Source: Vulcanimicrobiota bacterium (GTDB lineage Bacteria > Eremiobacterota > Eremiobacteria > Baltobacterales > Baltobacteraceae). Taken from it: a stretch of 8,655 nt of DNA. A program made the position numbers and the translations under genes. The stretch's first letter is position 1. Each line of letters begins with the position of its first letter. The notes beneath the pieces were generated by a model that was not told where the DNA came from, made no database searches, and saw nothing but the letters and a program-made list of their open reading frames with translations. Of this stretch, positions 1 to 6,982 are shown piece after piece. The stretch lies in NCBI GenBank assembly GCA_030042755.1, contig JASHZC010000031.1:1-8655 (forward strand). Direction: 5' to 3'.

Positions 1-233
1 GGAGCAAATGCGGCACCGATGTCTGCCGGAGCATCCTTCGCCTCATGCGGATGAATTCCGATCGACGCGAACAGCCCGTACTCCCGCGCGCACTCGAGCG
101 CGCGCGTCGAATCCGCAACGTCGCACCCCACGCTGACGATCGACGTAACGCCTTGCGAACGCGCGCGATCGACGACCGCAGCCCGATCGTGATCGAACTT
201 CGGGTCGTGGACGTGCGCGTGCGTATCGATCAT
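1..233 (-). CDS. tatD: TatD-family metal-dependent hydrolase/DNase, N-terminal 77 codons (runs off left edge)
   Basis: The visible protein begins MIDTHAHVHD and continues with a GxTSIVSVGCD stretch and an EYGLFASIGIHPHE motif at residues 51-64. H5 and H7 form the HxH metal-binding motif at the end of the first beta strand. The GIHPHE histidines (H61, H63) are the next conserved block of the TatD amidohydrolase-like TIM barrel. Family members are cytoplasmic metal-dependent nucleases (3'-5' exonuclease activity in E. coli TatD) linked to DNA repair and quality control. The start at 233 is supported by a GAGGA ribosome binding site at 238-242 and by the HxH motif falling at residues 5-7, as is usual. 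Only about 30% of a typical 255-265 residue protein is in the window. It lies downstream of metG and the cyclase on the same strand, matching the common metG-tatD order, but a plus-strand ICMT remnant lies between. Family assignment is firm; the exact substrate is not known. Confidence 0.93.
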   Translation of the reverse strand, partial: MIDTHAHVHDPKFDHDRAAVVDRARSQGVTSIVSVGCDVADSTRALECAREYGLFASIGIHPHEAKDAPADIGAAFA

Positions 234-762
234 TGAATCCTCACGTGGCGGCGGATAAGAGGATCGCCCATCCGGCGTTCTGGGGGCTTCTTGTCGTAAC
301 CGTCGTGCTCTCTGCGATTGCGATGTTCTCCGGTGGCAGCTTGAATCCGGGTGAAGAGGAAGATCGCAGTAATCGCTGGGTGCTTGCAGCCTTCGGCGCG
401 ATCGCGCTGCTGATGTCCTATTTTTCTGCGTACACCGATCGTGTCGATTTTTGGACGCTGGATGGCGACGCCATCCGCTGGGTTGGTGTAACGATCTGTT
501 TCCTTGGCGGACTGCTGCGTCTGTGGCCGGTCTTCGTCCTGCGGGACCGATTTAGCGGTCTGGTCGCAATTCAGTCCGGACACACGCTCGAGACGCACGG
601 AATTTACGGAGTGATCCGCAACCCGAGCTACTTGGGTTTGCTGTTGAGTGCACTCGGGTGGGTTCTGACGTTTCGCTCCATTGTCGGCGTGCTCTTGGTG
701 GTCGCGCCGAATACGATGCGTATTACGCGCGAACGTGGCGCTTGATTCCGTTCGTATACTAA
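233..762 (+). pseudogene. Broken ICMT/PEMT-family (isoprenylcysteine carboxyl methyltransferase-like) membrane methyltransferase
   Basis: The open frame (TTG at 233, or GTG at 245) encodes about 170 residues, ending at TGA 743-745. It has membrane segments near residues 14-32, 48-65 and 82-102. The family core GHTLETHGIYGVIRNPSYLG lies at 116-135 and a last hydrophobic segment at about 136-157. After GVLLVVAP the frame becomes unrelated (NTMRITRERGA). In the other frame, 709-762 reads EYDAYYARTWRLIPFVY and then TAA, which is the normal C-terminus of this family. The segment that usually lies between (a PP...ARIRAEE...LL..FG-like stretch of about 20-25 residues, from memory of the family) is absent. 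The frames imply loss of 3n+1 nt. The lost stretch contains the conserved R/E residues near the catalytic site, so activity is unlikely. No Shine-Dalgarno precedes either start. GC over 301-720 is 58% by hand count (245/420). An assembly error is the main alternative to real decay. Confidence 0.8.
238..242 (-). promoter_or_regulatory. Ribosome binding site of tatD
   Basis: On the minus strand the sequence reads GAGGA-TTCA-ATG, a good Shine-Dalgarno match with a 4-nt spacer to the start codon at 233-231. It fixes the tatD start. It lies inside the first codons of the oppositely oriented ICMT-like remnant, so the two 5' ends overlap. Confidence 0.6.
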
Positions 763-765
763 GCG

Positions 766-2448
766 TTACGCCGATTCTTGATCTTCGACGAGCCGGTTAC
801 GGCCTTGGCGCTTCGCTTCGTAGAGTCCGCGATCCGCACGCGCGAGAAGCGTTTCCACCGTGTCGCCGTTGCGTGCGGCGGTGGCGCCGATGCTCGTCGT
901 GACGGGCTCGCCGTTCGCGTAGCGCATGCCGCCAAGCGCAACGGCGAGGCGCAAGCGCTCGCCGACCGTGATTGCGATGTCGCGCGTCGCGCCCGGCATG
1001 ACGATGAGAAACTCCTCGCCTCCGATGCGGCCGGCCGTATCGCCGCTGCGCACGGCTTTGCGAATGATCTCGCCGATCTTTCGTAGACAGTCGTCACCCG
1101 CAGCGTGACCGAGCTGATCGTTGATCGTCTTGAAGTGGTCGATGTCGAGCAGCAGCACCGCGCCGTGCTCCGAAATCGAAACGGTGTCGAGCATCGCTTG
1201 CAACCGGTCCATCGTCGCGGCGCGATTCGTGAGCCCGGTTAAGCCATCGATCGTCGCCGCGCTTTGCGTTGCCGCGATCGTGCGCATGTCGCGCAGCAGC
1301 GGAGCGAGCTCGAATGCGGCGTTGGTGAATTGCGCGATTTGCTCGTTGGTGAGCGGGCGGTCGTGACGCCGATAAACGGTGAGCGCACCGTGCAGGTCGC
1401 CATCGGAGAGGCGCGCGGCGAACCCGTAGGCGATGTAGTAGCTGTCCTGCAGCGAGGTCGACGGCGCGCCACCGAATTTCAACCGGGCGAGGATGCGACG
1501 TCCCAACTCGTCGCCCGCGGAGCTCAAGGCCGGACCAAGGGTCGTGACCGTGCGCCAGCTCTCGGTACGCGGCCCCGTTGCCGCAAGCACCGAGACGGTT
1601 TCGTCGAACGAAGGCACGCGAAGAGTGGCAAGGATCGCGTTGATCTGTGGAATCGGATCGCGGTCGCCAAGCATCGCCTGTACCGCATCGCGCACCAGGC
1701 GCAAACGATGTAGCTCCGCCTGCTGTTTGTCGATCGTACGCAGCAGCGCGGCCGACACGCAGATCGGAAGCCACATCGTCATCGCCGCGAGGTAGTGACC
1801 GAACGCGGCTTCGCTGCGAACCAGCGTTGCCCACACCGCGCCCCCGATCGCAACAGCCCACATTCTCGGATCGCGCGCGACACGCTCCCACACGCGTACC
1901 ATCGAAATGTGGAACGTGAATGATGCGGACGGAGCCAAGATCGCAAACGTCAAGATCAACGATGCGGCGAGAACGGCGCCGGCAAAAATCGGTACGGCTT
2001 GCAGCGCCGGAAGGACGTCGATGCGTCCGACGACATCGGCGAACGGCAGAAACGCCAGCGACGCGAGCACGCGCAACGCGCCTTGCCGCGGGAGGTCGGT
2101 GACGGTATCGGTATTCGGCGAGACCGCCGCGATGCCGTAGCCGATGGCGAAAGCCAGCGCGCAAGCCGTGATGCCGACGGGTCCACCAAGCGCAAAGAGC
2201 GGAGCCGCGATCGGAATATCGAGGAACACGGCTTCGGCTGCCAGGCCGTTTCGGCGCATGCGCAGACCGCGAACCGGTAGAGCGTTCACCGCGACGAACG
2301 CGATCGCAAGGGCGGCGCAGGCGGTAACGATCCAATCCACTTGCGCGAACGAGGGTGCGTAGAGGGTCAGCGCAACAGCGAGCCCAGCAACCGCGACGAT
2401 CCCGCCTCCTACGGTGATCGCGCGGCTGGGCGCGCTGCGCTCGTTCAT
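766..2448 (-). CDS. Membrane-bound diguanylate cyclase: multi-TM sensor, GAF-like domain, GGDEF
   Basis: A 560-residue protein predicted to make c-di-GMP from two GTP at the inner membrane. Residues 1-240 are hydrophobic, with about seven or eight candidate membrane segments (near 11-30, 37-57, 72-90, 91-110, 128-141, 147-171, 196-212, 216-238). Residues about 250-385 look like a GAF-type sensory domain; this is weak recognition by fold pattern only. The GGDEF domain follows at about 395-555: DGLTGLTNR at 401-409, DIDHFK at 435-440 for metal/GTP binding, the GGEEF active-site loop at 476-480 and ARADRGLYEAK at 536-546. An intact inhibitory I-site RSGD (467-470) lies exactly five residues before GGEEF, so product feedback inhibition is expected. 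The ATG at 2448 overlaps the metG stop by one base (TGATG), indicating translational coupling. The frame is open another 103 codons upstream, but that is the shadow of metG. The ligand sensed is unknown. Confidence 0.92.
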   Translation of the reverse strand: MNERSAPSRAITVGGGIVAVAGLAVALTLYAPSFAQVDWIVTACAALAIAFVAVNALPVRGLRMRRNGLAAEAVFLDIPIAAPLFALGGPVGITACALAFAIGYGIAAVSPNTDTVTDLPRQGALRVLASLAFLPFADVVGRIDVLPALQAVPIFAGAVLAASLILTFAILAPSASFTFHISMVRVWERVARDPRMWAVAIGGAVWATLVRSEAAFGHYLAAMTMWLPICVSAALLRTIDKQQAELHRLRLVRDAVQAMLGDRDPIPQINAILATLRVPSFDETVSVLAATGPRTESWRTVTTLGPALSSAGDELGRRILARLKFGGAPSTSLQDSYYIAYGFAARLSDGDLHGALTVYRRHDRPLTNEQIAQFTNAAFELAPLLRDMRTIAATQSAATIDGLTGLTNRAATMDRLQAMLDTVSISEHGAVLLLDIDHFKTINDQLGHAAGDDCLRKIGEIIRKAVRSGDTAGRIGGEEFLIVMPGATRDIAITVGERLRLAVALGGMRYANGEPVTTSIGATAARNGDTVETLLARADRGLYEAKRQGRNRLVEDQESA

Positions 2449-3968
2449 CAAGCGGGCGCCACCAATTCGATACGCGGGAACAGCACCTCGCCGGCCTCCG
2501 TTTGCGTTCCCGGCGCAAGCACGCCCCATCGCAACGCCGTCGACCAATCCGCACCGATGTCGTCGCGCAATCCGAGCTGCGTCCACATCGCCATCGTTCG
2601 CTCCGGCATGAACGGATGCAGCAGCGTCGCAAGCCAGCGCAGCCCTTCGCACAGATCGTACAGTAACGCGTCGAGCTCGTGCCCGCGGCCTTCCTTTGCA
2701 AGTGCCCACGGCTTGCGCTCGTCGATCTCGCGATTGAGCGCGGTCACGAGTTCCCACACGGCTTCGAGCGCACCGCGAAAATCGAGCGCGAGGATCAAGC
2801 CGCGCACGCGCTGCGGCAAGCTCTCGAACTGGCGCGCAAACGCGCTCTGCACGTTACGCGCCGGCACCACGCCCTCGCGGTACTTATCCAACATCGAGAG
2901 CGTTCGCCTCAGAAGATTGCCCAAATCATTCCCCAGATCGCTGTTGTGGCGTTGAGCGATCTTTTCTTCGGAATACGAAAAGTCACTGCCGAACGGCGCC
3001 TCGCGCAGGAGAAAATAGCGCAACGAATCGGCACCAAAGCGATTCGCCAGTGCAAACGGATCGACGGCGTTTCCCAGGCTTTTGCCCATCTTTTGTCCGT
3101 CGACGGTGATCCAGCCATGGGCGAAAACCAATTCCGGTGCGGCCTCTCCCAGCGCCCAGAGAATCGCAGGCCAAATAATCGTGTGAAACCGCGCGATCTC
3201 TTTGCCGATCAGCTGTACCGATGCCGGCCACAGCGAACGAAATCGCGCCTCGTTCTCGGACCAGTCGATCGCCGTAATGTAGTTGAGAAGCGCGTCGAAC
3301 CACACGTAGATGACACCACCACCGCCCGGGATAGGGATGCCCCAGTCGACGTTGGTGCGCGAGATCGAGAGATCTTCCAGGCCTTCTTCTAATAAGGCCA
3401 CCATCTCGTTGTACACGCTCCGCGGACGGACCCATTGCGGATTGGCCTTGAAGTACTCGAGTAGACGATCGCGGTAGGCCGAAAGCCGGAAGAACCAATC
3501 GTCCTCGGAGATCCACTGCACCTCGCGGCCGCACGTTGGGCAGCGTCCGTCGACCAGCTTGGACTCGAGCCAAAACGTCTCGTCGTTGACGCAGTACCAG
3601 CCCTCGTATTTTCCGAGATACACGTCGCCGCTCTCGCGCAGGCGCTCGAACACGCGCTGCACCTTGATTTGGTGGCGCGGCTGCGTCGTGCGAATGAAGT
3701 CGTCGTACTCAACGTGATAGGCCGCGAAGAGCGACTGCCAGCGCGGCACCAGCTCGTCGCACCACGCCTGCGGCGTCACGCCGTGCTCGGCGGCTGCGTT
3801 CGCGACCTTTTGTCCGTGTTCGTCCGTCCCGGTGAGAAAGAACGCCGGCCCGGCGGTGCGGGCCGTGCGGGCGAGAACGTCGGCGACGACCGTCGTGTAT
3901 GCGTGGCCGACGTGCGGATTCCCCGAGATGTAATAGATTGGCGTGGTGACGTAAAAGGCGCGGCTCAT
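2448..3968 (-). CDS. metG: Methionyl-tRNA synthetase, short form
   Basis: A 506-residue class I aminoacyl-tRNA synthetase that charges tRNA-Met with methionine using ATP in the cytoplasm. The HIGH-type motif is HVGH at 19-22, TGTDEHGQKV lies at 46-55 and the KMSKS-type loop is KMGKS at 293-297. The insertion at about 118-160 holds EGWYC (C126) and CPTC (C143, C146). The position that is the second cysteine in four-cysteine enzymes is D129 here, so the zinc knuckle is Cys/Asp-Cys/Cys or degenerate. YVWFDALLNY (221-230) is the usual pocket/linker motif. The anticodon-binding helical domain fills about 345-480. The C-terminal EMAP/Trbp-like tRNA-binding domain found in longer bacterial forms is absent, as in many short MetRSs. 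rsmI lies 44 nt upstream and the cyclase start overlaps the stop. No strong Shine-Dalgarno precedes the ATG at 3968, but MSRAFYVTTPIYYISGNPHVGH is the expected N-terminus. Confidence 0.97.
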   Translation of the reverse strand: MSRAFYVTTPIYYISGNPHVGHAYTTVVADVLARTARTAGPAFFLTGTDEHGQKVANAAAEHGVTPQAWCDELVPRWQSLFAAYHVEYDDFIRTTQPRHQIKVQRVFERLRESGDVYLGKYEGWYCVNDETFWLESKLVDGRCPTCGREVQWISEDDWFFRLSAYRDRLLEYFKANPQWVRPRSVYNEMVALLEEGLEDLSISRTNVDWGIPIPGGGGVIYVWFDALLNYITAIDWSENEARFRSLWPASVQLIGKEIARFHTIIWPAILWALGEAAPELVFAHGWITVDGQKMGKSLGNAVDPFALANRFGADSLRYFLLREAPFGSDFSYSEEKIAQRHNSDLGNDLGNLLRRTLSMLDKYREGVVPARNVQSAFARQFESLPQRVRGLILALDFRGALEAVWELVTALNREIDERKPWALAKEGRGHELDALLYDLCEGLRWLATLLHPFMPERTMAMWTQLGLRDDIGADWSTALRWGVLAPGTQTEAGEVLFPRIELVAPA

Positions 3969-4012
3969 TATTTAGAAGATGCTTGTTCGGCGCGGATGCC
4001 GCGGGGCCCATC

Positions 4013-4846
4013 TTACCGGGCTCGTTGCGACTTGCGTCTGCTTGCTCTCTCGTAGAGCTCGCGCCGCTCGCCGCCGCCCGCCGCCGCCAAGTGGCGGGCG
4101 ATTTCGCGGACGGGGTGGCCGGCGTCGAGCAGATCGTCGATCGCGCGATCGAGATCCGGCAGCGGTTCGGCCGGGGTCGAACGTTCGAATGGCGCTACGG
4201 CAAAGGCGATCTCACCCCGGACCGGTTCGGGCAGGCGCGCCGCGACCTCGGTCGGCGTCCCCCAGATCTGCTGTTCGAAGCGCTTGGTGTATTCGCGCAC
4301 GAGAAAGACCCGCGCATCCGGCGCGACCGCGGCTAGGGCGGACAACGTCTCGGCGATTCGTTGCGGGGATTCGTACCAAATCGTTGTAACCTGCGCGCGG
4401 AGCGCGGATTCGAATTGTTCGCGTCGCGCGCCGGACGTACGCGCGGGGAAACCTTCGAACGCGAAGCGCCGCAGCGGAAACCCGCTTAGCACCGCGACGC
4501 CAAGGAACGCGCTCGGCCCGGGAAGCACCTCGATCGCGATTCCGGCATCGCGCGCAGCTGCGACTAAGTCGCTGCCGGGATCGGAGATACCCGGCATGCC
4601 CGCATCGGTAACCACCACAACGCGTTGCTCGCGCGCGCGCTCGAGAATACCCGGCGTTACAGCGGGCGCGTTCTGTTCCCGGTAACTCCAAATCTCCTTG
4701 CGTCCGATATCGAGTGCGGAGAGCAGCTTACGCGCGACGCGCGTGTCTTCCGCGATGACGAGGTCGGATCCGCGCAGCGCCTCGATCGAACGCAAGGTGA
4801 TGTCGCCAAGATTCCCGAGCGGTGTCGGGACGAACGTCAGCGGCAT
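4013..4846 (-). CDS. rsmI: 16S rRNA (cytidine(1402)-2'-O)-methyltransferase RsmI
   Basis: A 277-residue SAM-dependent methylase of the tetrapyrrole-methylase-like fold. The family modifies the ribose of C1402 in the P-site of the 30S subunit and tunes decoding fidelity. The N-terminus is FVPTPLGNLGDITLRS (5-20). Family blocks follow: AEDTRVARKLLS (32-43), SYREQN (54-59), VVVTDAGMPGISDPG (77-91), LPGPSAFLGVAVLSGFP (108-124), FEGFPAR (130-136), WYESPQRI (157-164) and FLVREYTKRFEQQIWGT (181-197). The last about 40 residues (GHPVREIARHLA, then ERRELYERA) fit the small C-terminal HTH-like domain. The start at 4846 matches the family N-terminus and sits 4 nt after the permease stop. A GAGG precedes it but is only 2 nt away, so initiation may rely on coupling. 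The frame stays open 57 codons upstream inside the permease gene, but that part shows no family similarity. Confidence 0.96.
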   Translation of the reverse strand: MPLTFVPTPLGNLGDITLRSIEALRGSDLVIAEDTRVARKLLSALDIGRKEIWSYREQNAPAVTPGILERAREQRVVVVTDAGMPGISDPGSDLVAAARDAGIAIEVLPGPSAFLGVAVLSGFPLRRFAFEGFPARTSGARREQFESALRAQVTTIWYESPQRIAETLSALAAVAPDARVFLVREYTKRFEQQIWGTPTEVAARLPEPVRGEIAFAVAPFERSTPAEPLPDLDRAIDDLLDAGHPVREIARHLAAAGGGERRELYERASRRKSQRAR

Positions 4847-4850
4847 CGCC

Positions 4851-6083
4851 TCACGAACGAATAACGCTCCACACCTGCGCGGGGCTGGGCGAACGTCCGT
4901 ACAACAGCATGCCCACGCGATAGACCTTCCCCACGAGTATCGCAATGAGATAGACCGCCGCTGCGTTGATGCCGAGCGAAAGCGCGATCTGCCAGATTGG
5001 AACGTCGCTGACCGCAATGCGCGCGAACATAACGAACGGTGCGAGAATCGGAATGAAGCTCATGACGACGGGAAGGGGGGAATTCGGCGCGCCGAGCGCG
5101 ATGATGGCGACGATCAGCGCGCCGACCAGCGGGAACACCAGCGGCATCGCAATCGTGCCGAGGTCTTCCGTGCGATTGATTAGCGACGCGCCGCCTGCGA
5201 AGAGCAACGCAAGTTGCAAGAACCCAATGATGAAGTAGACCAGGAACGCGAGGACCAAGCTCGGTGTAATGACGTCGAAGATGTTTGCGAGCGGCACGAT
5301 CTGCCCGACGCCGGTTGCCGATGCGTTGCCGCTGGGCGAAGCGCCTGGGTTGCCGAACAGGATTGCGGCCGCGGCCCACACACCGAGCTGCACGAACCCG
5401 AGCGTCGCCGAAGCGAGAATCTTTCCGCTGAGAAGCGCAATTGGATTGACCGACGCGATCAAGAGCTCGGCGATGCGGCTCGTCTTCTCTTCGGCGACCG
5501 AGCTCATGACCAGCTGACTGTTGATCATGATCAGAAGGTAGAGCCCGAAGATCATCGTGTAGGCGACCCCGCGCACCGCGAGCGCCTGATCTTCCGAAGA
5601 AAACTTCGAAGCCACGGCTTTGACATCGATGTGAATCGTCGTCATGTCGCGGACTTCCGAGGCACTGCGGTGGGTCGTCAGCGCGAGTTGCAATGGTAGA
5701 AGCGCGTGTCCGATCTGGTCTTGCCCGATGCTCCCTGGATCGTGCGTGTAAACGGTAACGTGCAGACCGTCGGCCGACGCATCGACTACGACGGCTGCGT
5801 CGGCATGGTGAGCGCGCAGGACGGTCTCGTCGATCTTCTGCACGGGCAGCGTTGCGACGATGCGGAAGTCGCGCGCGAGCAACGGCGTCGCGCGGCTGAC
5901 GATCGAAGGATTACCGGCGATGACGATCCTGTTCGTGCTCGTGTAGGCTTTGGCGACAAGATCCGGCGAGCGGATCAAGAACACGATGCCCAGCGCCCCA
6001 ATGAGCACGCTGACGATGAAGGGTCGCGACGTGATTCGGCGAGCAAGTTCGGCCGTGAAGACGGTGAAGACGTCGCCGATCAT
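4851..6083 (-). CDS. ABC-2 type permease, NatB/YhaP-like
   Basis: A 410-residue membrane subunit of an ABC exporter. One N-terminal membrane segment (about 21-38) is followed by a long soluble extracytoplasmic-type region (about 40-168). A cluster of membrane segments follows near 171-191, 221-243, 271-298, 309-332, 338-357 and 364-386. The stretch SVAEEKTSRIAELLIASVNP at 195-214 is the coupling-helix motif typical of NatB-family permeases, which have EEK-S-RI-E-L--SV-P. B. subtilis NatAB exports sodium; many homologues have unknown substrates, and nothing here settles which. The ATG overlaps the stop of the ATPase gene by 4 nt (ATGA), so the two subunits are translationally coupled and surely form one transporter. 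The gene ends 4 nt before the rsmI start. Confidence 0.9.
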   Translation of the reverse strand: MIGDVFTVFTAELARRITSRPFIVSVLIGALGIVFLIRSPDLVAKAYTSTNRIVIAGNPSIVSRATPLLARDFRIVATLPVQKIDETVLRAHHADAAVVVDASADGLHVTVYTHDPGSIGQDQIGHALLPLQLALTTHRSASEVRDMTTIHIDVKAVASKFSSEDQALAVRGVAYTMIFGLYLLIMINSQLVMSSVAEEKTSRIAELLIASVNPIALLSGKILASATLGFVQLGVWAAAAILFGNPGASPSGNASATGVGQIVPLANIFDVITPSLVLAFLVYFIIGFLQLALLFAGGASLINRTEDLGTIAMPLVFPLVGALIVAIIALGAPNSPLPVVMSFIPILAPFVMFARIAVSDVPIWQIALSLGINAAAVYLIAILVGKVYRVGMLLYGRSPSPAQVWSVIRS

Positions 6084-6982
6084 GCGGCAGACTCTCCCAC
6101 GGCATGCAAGTAGATTTCGTGGAGGGATGGCTCGATCGACTCAAATTTCGTTACCGGAGCCACCTCGACCAGCGAACGCAGTAGCGCTGCGAAATCCGTA
6201 TTCGCGGGCACTTGATAATCGATCGTGCCGTCCAAACGCGGCAATGCGTGGGCTCCGGCCACGTCGGCAAGGAGATCGTTGACGACCGGCGTCGGCGGCG
6301 AAACGCGCACCGTGCGTGTCGGCCACGCGGCGCGCAGCTCCGCCAGCGTACCTGCAGTTCGATTCGTGCCGTTCGCAATGATGCAGAACCGCGAGCACAG
6401 CCGTTCGAGCTGCCACATCTGATGACTCGAAAGGATCAGCGTCGTTCCCTCGGCTTGCAGTTCCCGCAACACGTCGACGATGATCTCGGCATTCACGGGA
6501 TCGAGACCCGAGAAAGGTTCGTCGAGCACCAGCAGCTGCGGCCCATGCACGGCGGCGCAGGCGACTTGGACTTTCTGTTGGTTGCCTTTCGAGAGCTCCG
6601 AGCATGGGCGCTCGACAAAAGCGGAAAGGCCGAGCCGCTCGACCCAGCGGTCGACATGCGTGCCTAGTGCGGGTTCGCGCAATCCGTGCAGCTTCGCAAA
6701 ATATGCGATCTGCTCTCGAACCTTCATCTTTCCGTAGATGCCTCGCTCTTCCGGTAGATATCCAAAGTGGCGACGGCTGTCGTCACGCACGGGAGCGCCG
6801 TCCCACAGAACGCGTCCGCGGTCGGGAACCAGAATGCCAAGGATCATTCGCATCGTCGTGGTCTTGCCGGCGCCGTTTGGTCCCAACAGCCCGAACGTCG
6901 TTGCGCCTTCGATATGAAAGTGCACGTCGTTTACGGCGTGCACGGATCCAAAGTCTTTGCGGACGTGGTCGACTTCGAGCAT
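6080..6982 (-). CDS. ABC transporter ATP-binding subunit, NatA-like
   Basis: A 300-residue nucleotide-binding subunit that powers the adjacent permease. Walker A is GPNGAGKTT at 34-42. YLPEERGIYGKMKV (75-88) is the Q-loop-following segment seen in NatA/YhaQ proteins. The signature is LSKGNQQK (130-137), Walker B is LLVLDEP (150-156, catalytic E155), the D-loop is SGLDP (158-162) and the switch histidine is H187 in SSHQM. A C-terminal extension of about 75 residues (226-300), ending in EPSLHEIYLHAVG, is typical of this subfamily. The start MLEVDHVRKDFG at 6982 shares one base with the pepP stop (TGATG). An ATG eight codons further upstream (7006) lies inside pepP and would add an atypical MDRRFDRL leader, so it was not chosen. 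Confidence 0.94.
   Translation of the reverse strand: MLEVDHVRKDFGSVHAVNDVHFHIEGATTFGLLGPNGAGKTTTMRMILGILVPDRGRVLWDGAPVRDDSRRHFGYLPEERGIYGKMKVREQIAYFAKLHGLREPALGTHVDRWVERLGLSAFVERPCSELSKGNQQKVQVACAAVHGPQLLVLDEPFSGLDPVNAEIIVDVLRELQAEGTTLILSSHQMWQLERLCSRFCIIANGTNRTAGTLAELRAAWPTRTVRVSPPTPVVNDLLADVAGAHALPRLDGTIDYQVPANTDFAALLRSLVEVAPVTKFESIEPSLHEIYLHAVGESAA
6092..6098 (-). promoter_or_regulatory. Ribosome binding site of the NatB-like permease
   Basis: On the minus strand GGGAGAG lies 8 nt before the permease ATG at 6083. It is within the last codons of the ATPase gene and supports the 4-nt overlapping start. Confidence 0.55.

Noticed and set aside
301..720. Lower GC of the ICMT remnant (58.3% over 301-720 against 65.7% over 841-1260, hand count) as evidence of horizontal transfer
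   Set aside because: Membrane-protein coding in this window also dips (5221-5280 in the permease is about 52%), so the difference alone does not show foreign origin.
2449..2757. 103-codon upstream extension of the cyclase frame inside metG
   Set aside because: It is the out-of-frame shadow of the conserved metG C-terminus, with an Arg/Ala-rich sequence and no domain pattern. The ATG at 2448 gives a sensible N-terminus before the first membrane segment.
2679..3392. 237-codon plus-strand frame opposite metG
   Set aside because: It is an antisense shadow of the conserved MetRS sequence, with no domain pattern or ribosome binding site.
3991..4003. Small perfect hairpin CGCGG-ATG-CCGCG in the 44-nt rsmI-metG spacer
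   Set aside because: The stem is only 5 bp and lacks a U-tract, and such repeats are frequent by chance in this GC-rich sequence. It is too weak to call a terminator or attenuator.
4847..5017. 57-codon upstream extension of rsmI
   Set aside because: It overlaps the permease in another frame and has no similarity to RsmI. The family N-terminus begins at the ATG at 4846.
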